Assembly: GCA_002304925.1 (NCBI GenBank)
Contig: DBPT01000024.1
Location: 1 to 64,000 of the forward strand
Length of the DNA: 64,000 nucleotides
Source of the DNA: Prolixibacteraceae bacterium UBA1413
Lineage (GTDB): Bacteria; Bacteroidota; Bacteroidia; Bacteroidales; Prolixibacteraceae
Direction: 5' to 3'
The notes below the pieces were generated by a model, which worked only from the letters and a program-made list of their open reading frames with translations, did no database searches and was not told the DNA's origin. Below, piece by piece: positions 55,951-64,000 of the stretch. The translations under genes and the position numbers were made by a program. Position 1 is the stretch's first letter, and every line of letters begins with the position of its first letter.

Positions 55951-56241
55951 TTATATATTACTGTAAAAATCAATACTCTCTCCCTTGGCCAAGGTGACAA
56001 CCGCCTTCTTGTAAGCAGCCGTCTTCCCCGAAATCACACCGGCCTTGGTAAACCTTGACTTCACCTTTCCACCGTAAACCATGGTATTTACAGTGTCAAC
56101 CGAAACGTTGTACAGACTCTCCACGGCATGCTTGATCTGCTGCTTCGTGGCATTGCGCCGCACAACAAACCCGTAACGGTTGAACCGCTCCCCCTGGGCA
56201 TTCATCTTTTCGGTAACAATTGGTTTTATTAAAATATCCAT
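55951..56241 (-). CDS. rplW: Large subunit ribosomal protein uL23
   Basis: 96 residues: MDILIKPIVTEKMNAQGERF, FVVRRNATKQQIKHAVESLY and VDTVNTMVYGGKVKSRFTKA. It sits at the tunnel exit and docks trigger factor and SRP. Confidence 0.96.
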   Translation of the reverse strand: MDILIKPIVTEKMNAQGERFNRYGFVVRRNATKQQIKHAVESLYNVSVDTVNTMVYGGKVKSRFTKAGVISGKTAAYKKAVVTLAKGESIDFYSNI

Positions 56242-56253
56242 TGTATGATGGTC

Positions 56254-56883
56254 TTATTGCTTAAATAAATCTTCGATTTTGCCTACCGAACCTTCCAGAA
56301 TCACAAGCATTTTGGCATTTAGTATCTGGTAAGTCGTTAATTCTGAAGCAGTTACAACCGAAACGCCCTTTAAATTTCTGGAGGACAAATATATACTTTT
56401 ATTTTCTTCCGGTAATACGAAAAGTGCCTTTTTATCAGAAATTTTAAGGTTTTCAGAAATAGCCACCATTTTTTTGGTTTTCGGGGCATCCAGGGAGAAA
56501 TCCTCGAGGATCACAACGTTGTTGTCAAGCACTTTGTATGCCAGAGCCGATTGACGGGCAAGGAGCTTGACCTTTTTGTTCAGTTTGAAACTGTAGTTCC
56601 TCGGCCGCGGACCAAAGGCACGTCCTCCACCCACATTGATTGGTGAGGTGATCATACCGGCCCGGGCGGTACCCGTCCCCTTCTGACGCTTAATCTTCTT
56701 GGTGCTTCCGGCGACTTCACCCCTTTCCTTGCTCTTATGAGTTCCCTGACGCTGGTTGGCCAGATACTGCTTTACATCCAGGTAAATGGCATGGTCATTG
56801 GGCTCTATACCGAAAATATCGTCACTCAATGTGACTTTTCTTCCGGTTTCCGTTCCTTCAATATTATATACGCTTAATTCCAT
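56254..56883 (-). CDS. rplD: Large subunit ribosomal protein uL4
   Basis: 209 residues: MELSVYNIEGTETGRKVTLS, QGTHKSKERGEVAGSTKKIK and GTGTARAGMITSPINVGGGR (tunnel loop). The start overlaps the end of rplC by ten bases (56874-56883), implying translational coupling. In E. coli L4 represses the S10 operon. Confidence 0.97.
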   Translation of the reverse strand: MELSVYNIEGTETGRKVTLSDDIFGIEPNDHAIYLDVKQYLANQRQGTHKSKERGEVAGSTKKIKRQKGTGTARAGMITSPINVGGGRAFGPRPRNYSFKLNKKVKLLARQSALAYKVLDNNVVILEDFSLDAPKTKKMVAISENLKISDKKALFVLPEENKSIYLSSRNLKGVSVVTASELTTYQILNAKMLVILEGSVGKIEDLFKQ

Positions 56884-57503
56884 TGCTTCCGAATTGAGAT
56901 ATAAGAACCTTTTGCACCCGGGACTGAACCTTTGAGTACAAGAATATTTTGCTCAGGGATCACCTTGATGACCAGCAGATTTTCAATGGTCATCTTGTCG
57001 CCACCCATTTGTCCGGCCATCCGCAGCCCTTTCATCACCTTGGAAGGCCAGGAACTTGCCCCCAATGATCCGGGAGCCCGATTACGATTGTGCTGGCCGT
57101 GCGTGGTACCCCCGACACCACCGAAACCATGTCTCCTGACGACCCCCTGGAAACCTTTCCCCTTGGATACCCCTTCAACATCGACATAATCATTCTCGCT
57201 GAAGATCGACACGGTGATGGTATCCCCCAGATCAAAACGCTCCCTGAAGGTGTCCTTGAATTCCACTACCTTGCGCTTGGGCGTGGTGCCGGCTTTTTTA
57301 AAATGCCCGAACTCCGCCTTGTTGGCACTCCTCTCCCTCTTTTCATCGAAGGCGAGTTGCAACGCATGGTAGCCGTCTGTTTCCGCGGTCTTGACCTGTG
57401 TGACAATACAGGGACCGGCTTCAATCACAGTGCATGGGATGTTCCTCCCCTCAACACTGAATACGGATGTCATTCCGATTTTTTTTCCGATAATTCCAGC
57501 CAT
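56874..57503 (-). CDS. rplC: Large subunit ribosomal protein uL3
   Basis: 209 residues from ATG 57503 (MAGIIGKKIGMTSVFSVEGR); the ATG at 57551 would add 16 residues overlapping the rpsJ gap. Central loop QGVVRRHGFGGVGGTTHGQH, then NRAPGSLGASSWPSKVMKGL near the peptidyl transferase centre. Confidence 0.97.
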   Translation of the reverse strand: MAGIIGKKIGMTSVFSVEGRNIPCTVIEAGPCIVTQVKTAETDGYHALQLAFDEKRERSANKAEFGHFKKAGTTPKRKVVEFKDTFRERFDLGDTITVSIFSENDYVDVEGVSKGKGFQGVVRRHGFGGVGGTTHGQHNRNRAPGSLGASSWPSKVMKGLRMAGQMGGDKMTIENLLVIKVIPEQNILVLKGSVPGAKGSYISIRKQWN

Positions 57504-57528
57504 TTTTACGACTACTTTTAAATTTTTA

Positions 57529-57834
57529 TCACACTTTAATTTGAACCTCAACGCCGCTGGGCAACTCCAGTTTCATCAGCGCATCGATGGTTTTTGCCGT
57601 TGAACTGTAAATGTCGATCAACCGCTTGTAGGAGGAAAGCTGAAACTGTTCCCTTGACTTTTTATTCACAAAAGTCGAACGTAATACCGTAAACACCCTG
57701 CGATGGGTAGGCAGCGGTATAGGACCGCTGACCACTGCGCCGGTTGATTTTACTGTTTTTACGATTTTCTCAGCAGATTTGTCCACAAGATTGTGATCGT
57801 ACGATTGCAGTTTGATCCTAATTTTTTGACTCAT
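57529..57834 (-). CDS. rpsJ: Small subunit ribosomal protein uS10 (NusE)
   Basis: 101 residues: MSQKIRIKLQSYDHNLVDKS, the loop GPIPLPTHRRVFTVLRSTFV and KKSREQFQLSSYKRLIDIYS. Besides its ribosomal role, S10 acts as NusE in antitermination with NusB. First gene of the S10 part, 22 bp after fusA. Confidence 0.97.
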   Translation of the reverse strand: MSQKIRIKLQSYDHNLVDKSAEKIVKTVKSTGAVVSGPIPLPTHRRVFTVLRSTFVNKKSREQFQLSSYKRLIDIYSSTAKTIDALMKLELPSGVEVQIKV

Positions 57835-57855
57835 AATGAGAAAATGATTAATTTT

Positions 57856-59973
57856 TTATTCCAATAAGTCTGTTTTTCCTCTTATTTCAGTAAGAATTTT
57901 CTCTGCCAGGTTACGGGGAACCTCTTCGTAATGGCTGAATTCCATTGAAGAAGTGGCCCTTCCGGAAGAGAGGGTGCGCAGCACGGTCACGTAACCGAAC
58001 TGCTCAGCCAGCGGGACCAGGGCATGGATCATCCGCGCCCCGGATTTGGATTCCATCCCGGTAACGTCTCCCCTTCTGCGGTTCAGGTCACCGATAATAT
58101 CTCCCATATATTCATCGGGAGTGACAATTTCGAGTTTCATGACAGGCTCGAGCAATTTGGGGCCGGCTTTCTGGGTGGCACTCCGGAAAGCCTGTTTGGC
58201 GCAAATCTCGAACGACAACTGGTCAGAGTCCACGGAATGGTAAGAGCCATCCAGAAGGGTTACCTTCAGTCCGGCGACCGGAAAACCGGCAAGTGGCCCG
58301 TTGACGAGTGATTCGCGAAATCCTTTTTCAACGGAAGGGATGAATTCCTTCGGGATATTCCCTCCTTTCACCATATCGAAGAATTGCAAACCGGTAACAC
58401 CTTGTTCCACGGGTTCGATCCTGACAACGATATCGGCATATTTTCCGCGTCCTCCGGTCTGCTTCTTAAACACCTCCCGGAGTTCCACAGGGCGTGTGAT
58501 CGCTTCCTTGTATGCCACCTGAGGAATACCCTGGTTGCAGTCCACCTTGAACTCCCGCTTCAGCCTGTCAACAAGGATTTCCAGGTGAAGTTCACCCATC
58601 CCGCTGATCACCGTCTGACCCGAATCAGGATCGGTATTCACTCTGAAAGTGGGATCCTCTTCAGCGAGTTTCGACAGACCGGTGGCCAGTTTGTCAATAT
58701 CGTTCTGTGATTTGGGTTCAACGGCCACTCCGATCACAGGCTCAGGGAACACCATGCTTTCGAGTTCTATAGGATGGTCAATCGCGCAGATCGTATCTCC
58801 GGTGCGGATATCCTTGAATCCTACCGCCGCACATATATCGCCTGCTTCGATGACATCCTTGGGATTCTGCTTATTGGAATGCATCTGGTATAACCGAGAA
58901 ATGCGCTCCCTCTTGCCGGTTCGAGAATTCAGTACCTGTTGCCCTGACTCAATTACGCCGGAATAGACCCTGATGTAACACAACCGGCCTACGAAAGGAT
59001 CGGTGGCGATCTTAAAGGCTAAACCGGCCAAGGGTTCCCCCACATCGGGTTTCCGGGTGATCTTGTGATCAGGATTTCCCGGTTCGTTCCCTGTTACGGC
59101 GTCAATATCCACCGGGCTCGGAAGGTAGGCACACACCGAATTGAGGAGACGCTGTATCCCCTTGTTCTTAAAAGCCGACCCGCACATTATGGGGATGATG
59201 GATCCCCTGATGGTAGCCTGCCGGATGACCTGGTTCAGCTCATCAACGGTGATGGAACCGGGATCATCAAAATAACGTTCCATCAACGCATCATCACGTT
59301 CGGCAGCTGATTCCACCAGCTTGCCCCTCCATTCAAGGGCCTGTTCCATCAGTTCGGCGGGAATCTCCTCCTCGGAGAACCGTGATCCTAAGGTCTCGTC
59401 ATCATACCAGAAAATGGCTTTCATCGAAATCAGGTCGATCACCCCCTGGAAATGCTCCTCCGACCCGATGGGGATGACCACCGGCACCGGATTTGCCTTC
59501 AGTTTGACTTTGATGTCATGGTATACCCTGAAGAAATCGGCTCCCTGCCGATCCATTTTATTGACAAAGGCAATCCGGGGAACCCCGTACTTCTCAGCCT
59601 GCCGCCAAACCGTTTCCGATTGAGCTTCAACACCCCCTACCGCACAGAAAAGAGCAACCGCACCGTCAAGAACCCGCAGCGACCGTTCCACCTCAACGGT
59701 GAAATCGACGTGACCGGGGGTATCGATGATGTTGATCTTGTACTTCTGATCCTTATAATTCCAGAACGTGGTCGAGGCAGCCGATGTTATGGTAATCCCC
59801 CGCTCCTGTTCCTGTTCCATCCAGTCCATAGTGGCAGCGCCATCATGTACCTCACCCATGCGGTGAGTTAACCCTGTATAGAACAGAATCCTTTCCGAAG
59901 TGGTGGTCTTACCGGCATCGATGTGTGCCATGATCCCAATATTCCGGGTATATCTCAGATCCTGCGCAGTCAT
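57856..59973 (-). CDS. fusA: Translation elongation factor G
   Basis: 705 residues. GTPase motifs are complete: AHIDAGKTTTSERIL (G1), QERGITITSA (G2), NIIDTPGHVDFTVEVERSLR (G3 with the catalytic His) and FVNKMDRQGADF (G4), then domains II-V with ISGMGELHLEILVDRLKREF. It drives translocation. Standard str-operon position. The window also holds a second EF-G at 63601 whose motifs are altered. Confidence 0.98.
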   Translation of the reverse strand: MTAQDLRYTRNIGIMAHIDAGKTTTSERILFYTGLTHRMGEVHDGAATMDWMEQEQERGITITSAASTTFWNYKDQKYKINIIDTPGHVDFTVEVERSLRVLDGAVALFCAVGGVEAQSETVWRQAEKYGVPRIAFVNKMDRQGADFFRVYHDIKVKLKANPVPVVIPIGSEEHFQGVIDLISMKAIFWYDDETLGSRFSEEEIPAELMEQALEWRGKLVESAAERDDALMERYFDDPGSITVDELNQVIRQATIRGSIIPIMCGSAFKNKGIQRLLNSVCAYLPSPVDIDAVTGNEPGNPDHKITRKPDVGEPLAGLAFKIATDPFVGRLCYIRVYSGVIESGQQVLNSRTGKRERISRLYQMHSNKQNPKDVIEAGDICAAVGFKDIRTGDTICAIDHPIELESMVFPEPVIGVAVEPKSQNDIDKLATGLSKLAEEDPTFRVNTDPDSGQTVISGMGELHLEILVDRLKREFKVDCNQGIPQVAYKEAITRPVELREVFKKQTGGRGKYADIVVRIEPVEQGVTGLQFFDMVKGGNIPKEFIPSVEKGFRESLVNGPLAGFPVAGLKVTLLDGSYHSVDSDQLSFEICAKQAFRSATQKAGPKLLEPVMKLEIVTPDEYMGDIIGDLNRRRGDVTGMESKSGARMIHALVPLAEQFGYVTVLRTLSSGRATSSMEFSHYEEVPRNLAEKILTEIRGKTDLLE

Positions 59974-60023
59974 CCTTTTCTGATCCTATATATATAAGGT
60001 ATTACCAAAACTGATAACTGCCG

Positions 60024-60500
60024 TTAAAATCTGAAATGGGCAAAAGCACGGTTGGCTTCGGCCATCCGGTGGGTGTCTTCTTTCTTCTTATAGGCACCGC
60101 CTTCCAGGTTGTAGGCTGCGATGATCTCGGAAGAGAGCTTGTCGGCCATGGATTTTCCCGAACGCTTTCCTGCATAAAGAATCAGATTCTTAATACTGAT
60201 GGCTACTTTACGCTCGTTGCGGATTTCCATGGGGACCTGAAAGTTGGCTCCTCCTACCCTGCGGCTTTTTACTTCGACCTGGGGCGTGATATTTTCCAGG
60301 GCTTTCTTCCATACATCAAGAGGTGTGACTTCGTCATTTTTCATCCGCTTGGCTACCAGGTCCAGGGTATCATAAAAGATGGTGTAAGCGAGTGACTTTT
60401 TCCCGTCTTTCATCAGGTCATTCACAAAACGGGTTACCAATACATCATTGAACTTGGGATCGGGAAGAAGATGTCTCTTCTTCGGTTTTGTTTTTCTCAT
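60024..60500 (-). CDS. rpsG: Small subunit ribosomal protein uS7
   Basis: 158 residues: MRKTKPKKRHLLPDPKFNDV, VTRFVNDLMKDGKKSLAYTI and VGGANFQVPMEIRNERKVAI. It organises the 3' domain of 16S rRNA. The gap to rpsL (128 bp) is the widest in the str part and carries no obvious promoter. Confidence 0.97.
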   Translation of the reverse strand: MRKTKPKKRHLLPDPKFNDVLVTRFVNDLMKDGKKSLAYTIFYDTLDLVAKRMKNDEVTPLDVWKKALENITPQVEVKSRRVGGANFQVPMEIRNERKVAISIKNLILYAGKRSGKSMADKLSSEIIAAYNLEGGAYKKKEDTHRMAEANRAFAHFRF

Positions 60501-60628
60501 TTTTTGTGTTTTAGTGTTATTTAAATTGGCTGCCCACAGGCGGTGTCTTCAGCGCTTCCCCGGAAGACAGGAAGAGAAGCTGCTTACTCAACCAAACCAC
60601 TTAGCAATAACTTAAATGAACGTGTTTT

Positions 60629-61036
60629 TTATTTCTTTTTTCCGGCTGCCGCAGGAGCTTTTCCTGCTTTCGGCCTTTTGGCACCATATTTCGAACGACG
60701 TTGAAGACGACCTTCAACACCCGCCGTATCAAGCGCTCCGCGAATCAGGTGATAACGGACACCAGGAAGGTCTTTCACCCTGCCGCCACGCACCAGTACG
60801 ATGGAGTGCTCCTGAAGATTGTGTCCTTCGCCGGGAATGTAAGCATTCACTTCCTTGCCGTTAGTAAGACGAACCCTGGCCACTTTGCGCATGGCGGAAT
60901 TCGGCTTCTTCGGCGTGGTGGTGTAAACACGTACACATACCCCCCGACGCTGCGGACATGAGTCCAAAGCCGGCGATTTGCTCTTTTCGGCTTTACTTTG
61001 TCTTCCTTTTCTGACTAACTGTTGAATCGTTGGCAT
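60629..61036 (-). CDS. rpsL: Small subunit ribosomal protein uS12
   Basis: 135 residues: MPTIQQLVRKGRQSKAEKSK, then TTPKKPNSAMRKVARVRLTN and RVKDLPGVRYHLIRGALDTA. Both loops in which streptomycin-resistance changes occur carry the wild-type lysines and proline. It works at the decoding centre. First gene of the block, read from two tandem promoters upstream. Confidence 0.98.
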   Translation of the reverse strand: MPTIQQLVRKGRQSKAEKSKSPALDSCPQRRGVCVRVYTTTPKKPNSAMRKVARVRLTNGKEVNAYIPGEGHNLQEHSIVLVRGGRVKDLPGVRYHLIRGALDTAGVEGRLQRRSKYGAKRPKAGKAPAAAGKKK

Positions 61037-61081
61037 AAATACCTGTTTTATCTATGTTAATGTTTTTCCGAAAATGGACTG

Positions 61082-61111
61082 CAAAATTATGTATAATTCT
61101 TGAATTCCAAT
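61082..61111 (-). promoter_or_regulatory. Proximal promoter (P2) of the rpsL operon
   Basis: On the minus strand ATTG (61111-61108) and TAATTTTG (61089-61082) are separated by 18 bp. The -7 box fits TAnnTTTG exactly. Start of transcription would be near 61075, leaving a leader of about 40 nt. Confidence 0.6.
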
Positions 61112-61155
61112 GGTTTTCAAAATTAAAAACACATTTTGCCCCCAAAATCGGCACG

Positions 61156-61185
61156 CAAAAGTACTAATTTTCACTTAACGGCAAA
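61156..61185 (-). promoter_or_regulatory. Distal promoter (P1) of the rpsL operon
   Basis: On the minus strand TTTG (61185-61182), 18 bp, then TACTTTTG (61163-61156), an exact match to both Bacteroidota promoter elements. Transcription would start near 61149 and pass through P2. It is the best promoter in the window and reads toward the translation gene block. Confidence 0.7.
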
Positions 61186-61239
61186 TTCCGGGCTTTAAAA
61201 AAAAACAAAAAAACAGGATTCTGCTGATTTTCGGCGCCA

Positions 61240-63438
61240 TCAGCTTCCCAGTTCCAGCTGATTCTTTACCAGGTTAAAATAGGCACCCTTTTTCGCCGCC
61301 AGTTCATCATGGGTGCCTGATTCCGCCACCCTGCCCTGGTCCAGGACAACGATGCGGTCTGCATTTTTTACCGTACTCAGCCTGTGGGCTACCACAACCA
61401 CCGTCTTCCCCCGCGAAAACTGTTCCATATTATTCAGGATCACCCTTTCATGGATCGCATCCAGGGAATTGGTGGCTTCATCAAGAAAGAGAAAGAGGGG
61501 ATCACGGTATACCGCACGGGCGATCAGGATCCGTTGCTTCTGCCCCTGGCTCAGCCCGGCACCTTCCTGCCCCACCTTTGTATTGTAACGCAACGGCAGG
61601 CTTTCGATGAAATCGCGGATTCCGGCGACTTCCGCCGCATGCTCTATTTTCTGAACATCGGGGTTTTCATCTCCCAGGCTGATATTTCCTGCGATGGTAT
61701 CCGAAAAGATGAATCCCTCCTGCATGACCACTCCGCAGCGACGGCGCCAGGATTGCATGCTGTACCTGTCCAGGGGAGCATTTCCCAGAAGGATCTCTCC
61801 CTCCGATACCGGGTAAAATCCCAGCATGAGCTTGATCAACGTAGTCTTGCCGCTTCCGCTGGCCCCAACAATCGCCGTCACCTTTCCGGCGGGGATATCC
61901 AGAGTGACGTCGTCAATAATCTTCGGGCTGCGGGGACCTTCATAGTGAAAAGTCACATTCTTAAACCTGATTTCACTGTCACCGGCGATTTCGGTTAGCC
62001 TGCCCTCTCCGAGGCTCTCTTCTTCCTCCCTTTCATGGATTTCACCCAACCGTTCGAGACTTATCCTGGCATCCTGCGCCGTTGCGGCAAAGGAAATGAA
62101 TTCGTGCAAAGGGGCGTTGAGCTGGCCAATGATGAACTGCACAGCCACCAGCATGCCCAGGGTCATGCTTCCGTCAAGCACCGATTTGGCAGCCAGAAAA
62201 ATAATCAGGATGTTCTTCGCCTGATGGATGAAAACCGACCCGGCCTGCTGTTTCTGATGCAGCTTCAGCGCTTTCACGCTTACCCTGAAGAGCCTCATCT
62301 GAATCTGCTCCCACTCCCACCGCTTCCGCTCCTCACAATTGTTAAGCTTAATCTCCTGCATCGCCGTAATCAACTGGTAAACATTGCTCTGATTGGCAGC
62401 AAGAGCTTCAAACCGCTGATCATCGAGGATCTTCCGCTTTTTCATGAACCAGTTGATCCACAAAATATAGAGCGTACTGCCCACAATGAAAATAAGAAAA
62501 ATACCGCGACTGTACCAGACAAGGACAACGCTATAAATCAAAAACATGAAAACACCGAAAGACATGGTGACAAGGTTGGTGGTCAGAAAAGACTGAACCC
62601 TGTTGTTGTCTTCAATCCGCTGACGAAGATCCCCGGTCATCTTCGAATCAAAAAAGCGCACCGGGAGTTTCATCAGCTTGATCAGAAAATCGGAAATCAA
62701 AGCAATGCTAACCCTTGCGCTGATATGGAGCATAATCCAGCTTCTGATGAATCCGACGGCTGTCTGGCTGACAATCAGCACCAGTTGCGCCAGGAGGACC
62801 AGAACAATGAATCCCAGATCCCGGTTGCCAATGCCGACATCCACGATAGCCTGGGTCAGGAAAGGGAACAGCAGACTGATAATGCTTCCGGTCAAAAAAC
62901 CAAGCAAAATCCTGACGATCATCTTTTTGTATGGTTTTAACCGGTCGGTCAGAAACCGCAATCCGGGCCTCTTTTCCCGCTCATCCTCCTCCAGGAAAAA
63001 ATCCTTGGTGGGCTCCAACATTAATACGATGCCGGCAGGCTCGTCCTGTATCGAAGTAGTTGCCCAGTTCCGGAGAAACTCCTCCTTTCGGCATTTAACC
63101 AGGCCACTCGCCGGATCGGAGAGATGATACACCGTTTCCTTTTTGCGTTTGCTGATTTTGAAAAGTACCACAAAATGATTTTGCCGCCAGTGAAGAATGG
63201 CAGGCAGCGGCAATTGATCCAGTCCCGGCAGCGAAACCCGCATACCCCAGCTTCTGAGGCCGATTTTTGCGGCAGCATCACCCAGAGAAAGCAAAGAGAT
63301 CCCCTCCCGGGTCTGGTAAGTAAGCTCCCGGAGCCTGTCAAGCTGAAAATACTTCCCGTAATATTTCGCGACGATTTTCAGGCAAACAGGTCCGCAATCC
63401 ATCGCATCGGGTTGCTGATAATGCGGAAAATGAGCCAT
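61240..63438 (-). CDS. Peptidase-C39-domain ABC exporter
   Basis: 732 residues, a PCAT-type exporter that cleaves a leader peptide and moves the peptide across the inner membrane. The N-terminal C39 protease domain has its catalytic triad: C15 in QPDAMDCGPVC, H88 in NHFVVLF and D108 in SDPASG. A six-helix membrane domain follows (about 160-450), then the ATPase with Walker A GASGSGKTT, signature LSQGQKQR and Walker B LFLDEATN. No precursor with a GG leader and no membrane-fusion protein gene is in view on this side, so the cargo is unknown. Bacteriocin or signalling peptide export are both possible. Confidence 0.93.
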   Translation of the reverse strand: MAHFPHYQQPDAMDCGPVCLKIVAKYYGKYFQLDRLRELTYQTREGISLLSLGDAAAKIGLRSWGMRVSLPGLDQLPLPAILHWRQNHFVVLFKISKRKKETVYHLSDPASGLVKCRKEEFLRNWATTSIQDEPAGIVLMLEPTKDFFLEEDEREKRPGLRFLTDRLKPYKKMIVRILLGFLTGSIISLLFPFLTQAIVDVGIGNRDLGFIVLVLLAQLVLIVSQTAVGFIRSWIMLHISARVSIALISDFLIKLMKLPVRFFDSKMTGDLRQRIEDNNRVQSFLTTNLVTMSFGVFMFLIYSVVLVWYSRGIFLIFIVGSTLYILWINWFMKKRKILDDQRFEALAANQSNVYQLITAMQEIKLNNCEERKRWEWEQIQMRLFRVSVKALKLHQKQQAGSVFIHQAKNILIIFLAAKSVLDGSMTLGMLVAVQFIIGQLNAPLHEFISFAATAQDARISLERLGEIHEREEEESLGEGRLTEIAGDSEIRFKNVTFHYEGPRSPKIIDDVTLDIPAGKVTAIVGASGSGKTTLIKLMLGFYPVSEGEILLGNAPLDRYSMQSWRRRCGVVMQEGFIFSDTIAGNISLGDENPDVQKIEHAAEVAGIRDFIESLPLRYNTKVGQEGAGLSQGQKQRILIARAVYRDPLFLFLDEATNSLDAIHERVILNNMEQFSRGKTVVVVAHRLSTVKNADRIVVLDQGRVAESGTHDELAAKKGAYFNLVKNQLELGS

Positions 63439-63600
63439 TTCAAGAATAAATCAGCGGAAAGTTAAGAAAAAAAGCTTCAACGAACTTCCAAAGTTGATTT
63501 TTCAAAATTGATTCAAATAGATTGTTACCAAATTATTACTATTTTTGGCGCCTTTGAAACCGGCATTCTTCATAGAATTAATCATTCAAAAATAGATATC

Positions 63601-64000
63601 ATGAAGGTTTATAAAACTGGACAAATTCGCAACATTGTATTACTGGGAAATTCCGGCAGCGGAAAGACCACCCTCGCAGAGGCCATGCTGCTCGAGGGTG
63701 GAGTGATTAACCGCAAGGGTGAAGTAACGGCAAAAAATACGGTTTCCGACTTCAACACCATTGAGCAGGAATATGGCAATTCGGTATTCTCTTCAGTGCT
63801 ATATGCCGAATTTTTGGATAAGAAACTAAACATACTGGATTCTCCGGGGATGGATGACCTCTGCGGCGGTTCCATTTCATCGCTCGAAGTAGCCGACCTG
63901 GGGCTTATGCTCGTCAACGCTTCCGGCGGTGTCGAAGCAGGCACCGAAGCCGCCTTCCGCAATGCCGATGCCAAGCATAAACCGCTGTTTTTTGTCTTCA
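63601..64000 (+). CDS. EF-G paralog (EF-G2-like), 5' part only
   Basis: The first 133 codons of a translational GTPase; the gene runs off the window end. The P-loop is present (GNSGSGKTT, residues 16-24). The other switches differ from working EF-G: the G2 position reads EQEYGNS (55-61) where EF-G has ERGIT, so the Mg-binding Thr is gone, and G3 reads DSPGM (80-84) where EF-G has DTPGH, so the catalytic His is lost. This matches the EF-G2 of Bacteroides, reported to support translation without GTP hydrolysis. True EF-G (fusA) is at 57856. TATTTTTG at 63540 is a candidate -7 element. Confidence 0.85.
   Translation, partial: MKVYKTGQIRNIVLLGNSGSGKTTLAEAMLLEGGVINRKGEVTAKNTVSDFNTIEQEYGNSVFSSVLYAEFLDKKLNILDSPGMDDLCGGSISSLEVADLGLMLVNASGGVEAGTEAAFRNADAKHKPLFFVF

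Noticed and set aside
62035..62940. 301-codon plus-strand frame
   Set aside because: Antisense to the C39 exporter, which is intact with all ATPase motifs.

Overview
The window reads as chromosome from a member of the Bacteroidota, most likely order Bacteroidales or a close relative. Four things support this: the gliding/type IX secretion (T9SS) genes gldE and gldD and a protein with a T9SS sorting domain; a TonB-dependent receptor with a carboxypeptidase-regulatory-like N-terminus; Bacteroidota-only families (DUF4252, DUF4294, the tiny AURKAIP1/COX24-domain protein after HU); and promoters of the TTTG / TAnnTTTG type instead of -35/-10 boxes. I do not assign a genus. No rRNA, tRNA or CRISPR array was recognised.

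Layout. 0-2.7 kb: a tyrosine recombinase and an esterase broken by an in-frame stop and a frameshift. 2.9-6.8 kb: NfnA and NfnB (NADH/ferredoxin/NADP electron transfer) and a dihydroorotate-dehydrogenase-like enzyme, interrupted by an AT-rich four-helix-bundle gene lying between inverted arrays of an 8-bp repeat. 6.9-8.1 kb: a decaying ECF sigma / anti-sigma-like / DUF4252 cluster. 8.3-11.7 kb: a conserved unknown gene, pepT and tilS. 12-18 kb: small exported proteins, a T9SS beta-helix protein and a TonB receptor. 18-23.4 kb: thpR, DUF4294, arginine deiminase, an rRNA/tRNA methyltransferase and a DsbD-like reductase. 23.4-30 kb: rng, the COX24-domain protein, HU, then the conserved run mutY-ssb-gldE-gldD-phosphopantetheinyl transferase. 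30-38 kb: membrane proteins, a GT39-like glycosyltransferase, a DMT exporter, a TlpA-like lipoprotein, an NrtR-like regulator with a palindromic candidate operator, and an intact sigma / membrane protein / CpxP-like operon. 38-43.7 kb: hutH, hisS, a free-methionine sulfoxide reductase and a UbiD-family decarboxylase.

43.7-61.2 kb is one continuous minus-strand block of translation genes: rpsL-rpsG-fusA (str), rpsJ to rpsQ (S10), rplN to secY (spc), then infA-rpmJ-rpsM-rpsK-rpsD-rpoA-rplQ (alpha). It starts at two tandem Bacteroidota-type promoters and ends at a hairpin terminator after rplQ. The map gene often found between secY and infA is missing. The window closes with a peptidase-C39 ABC exporter and, on the other strand, the first 133 codons of a second EF-G whose G2 and G3 motifs lack the residues needed for normal GTP hydrolysis.

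The most interesting items are the repeat-bracketed four-helix-bundle insert, the EF-G paralog, the decaying sigma cluster, the palindrome in front of the NrtR-like gene, and a four-copy 21-bp tandem repeat at 32931-33014.
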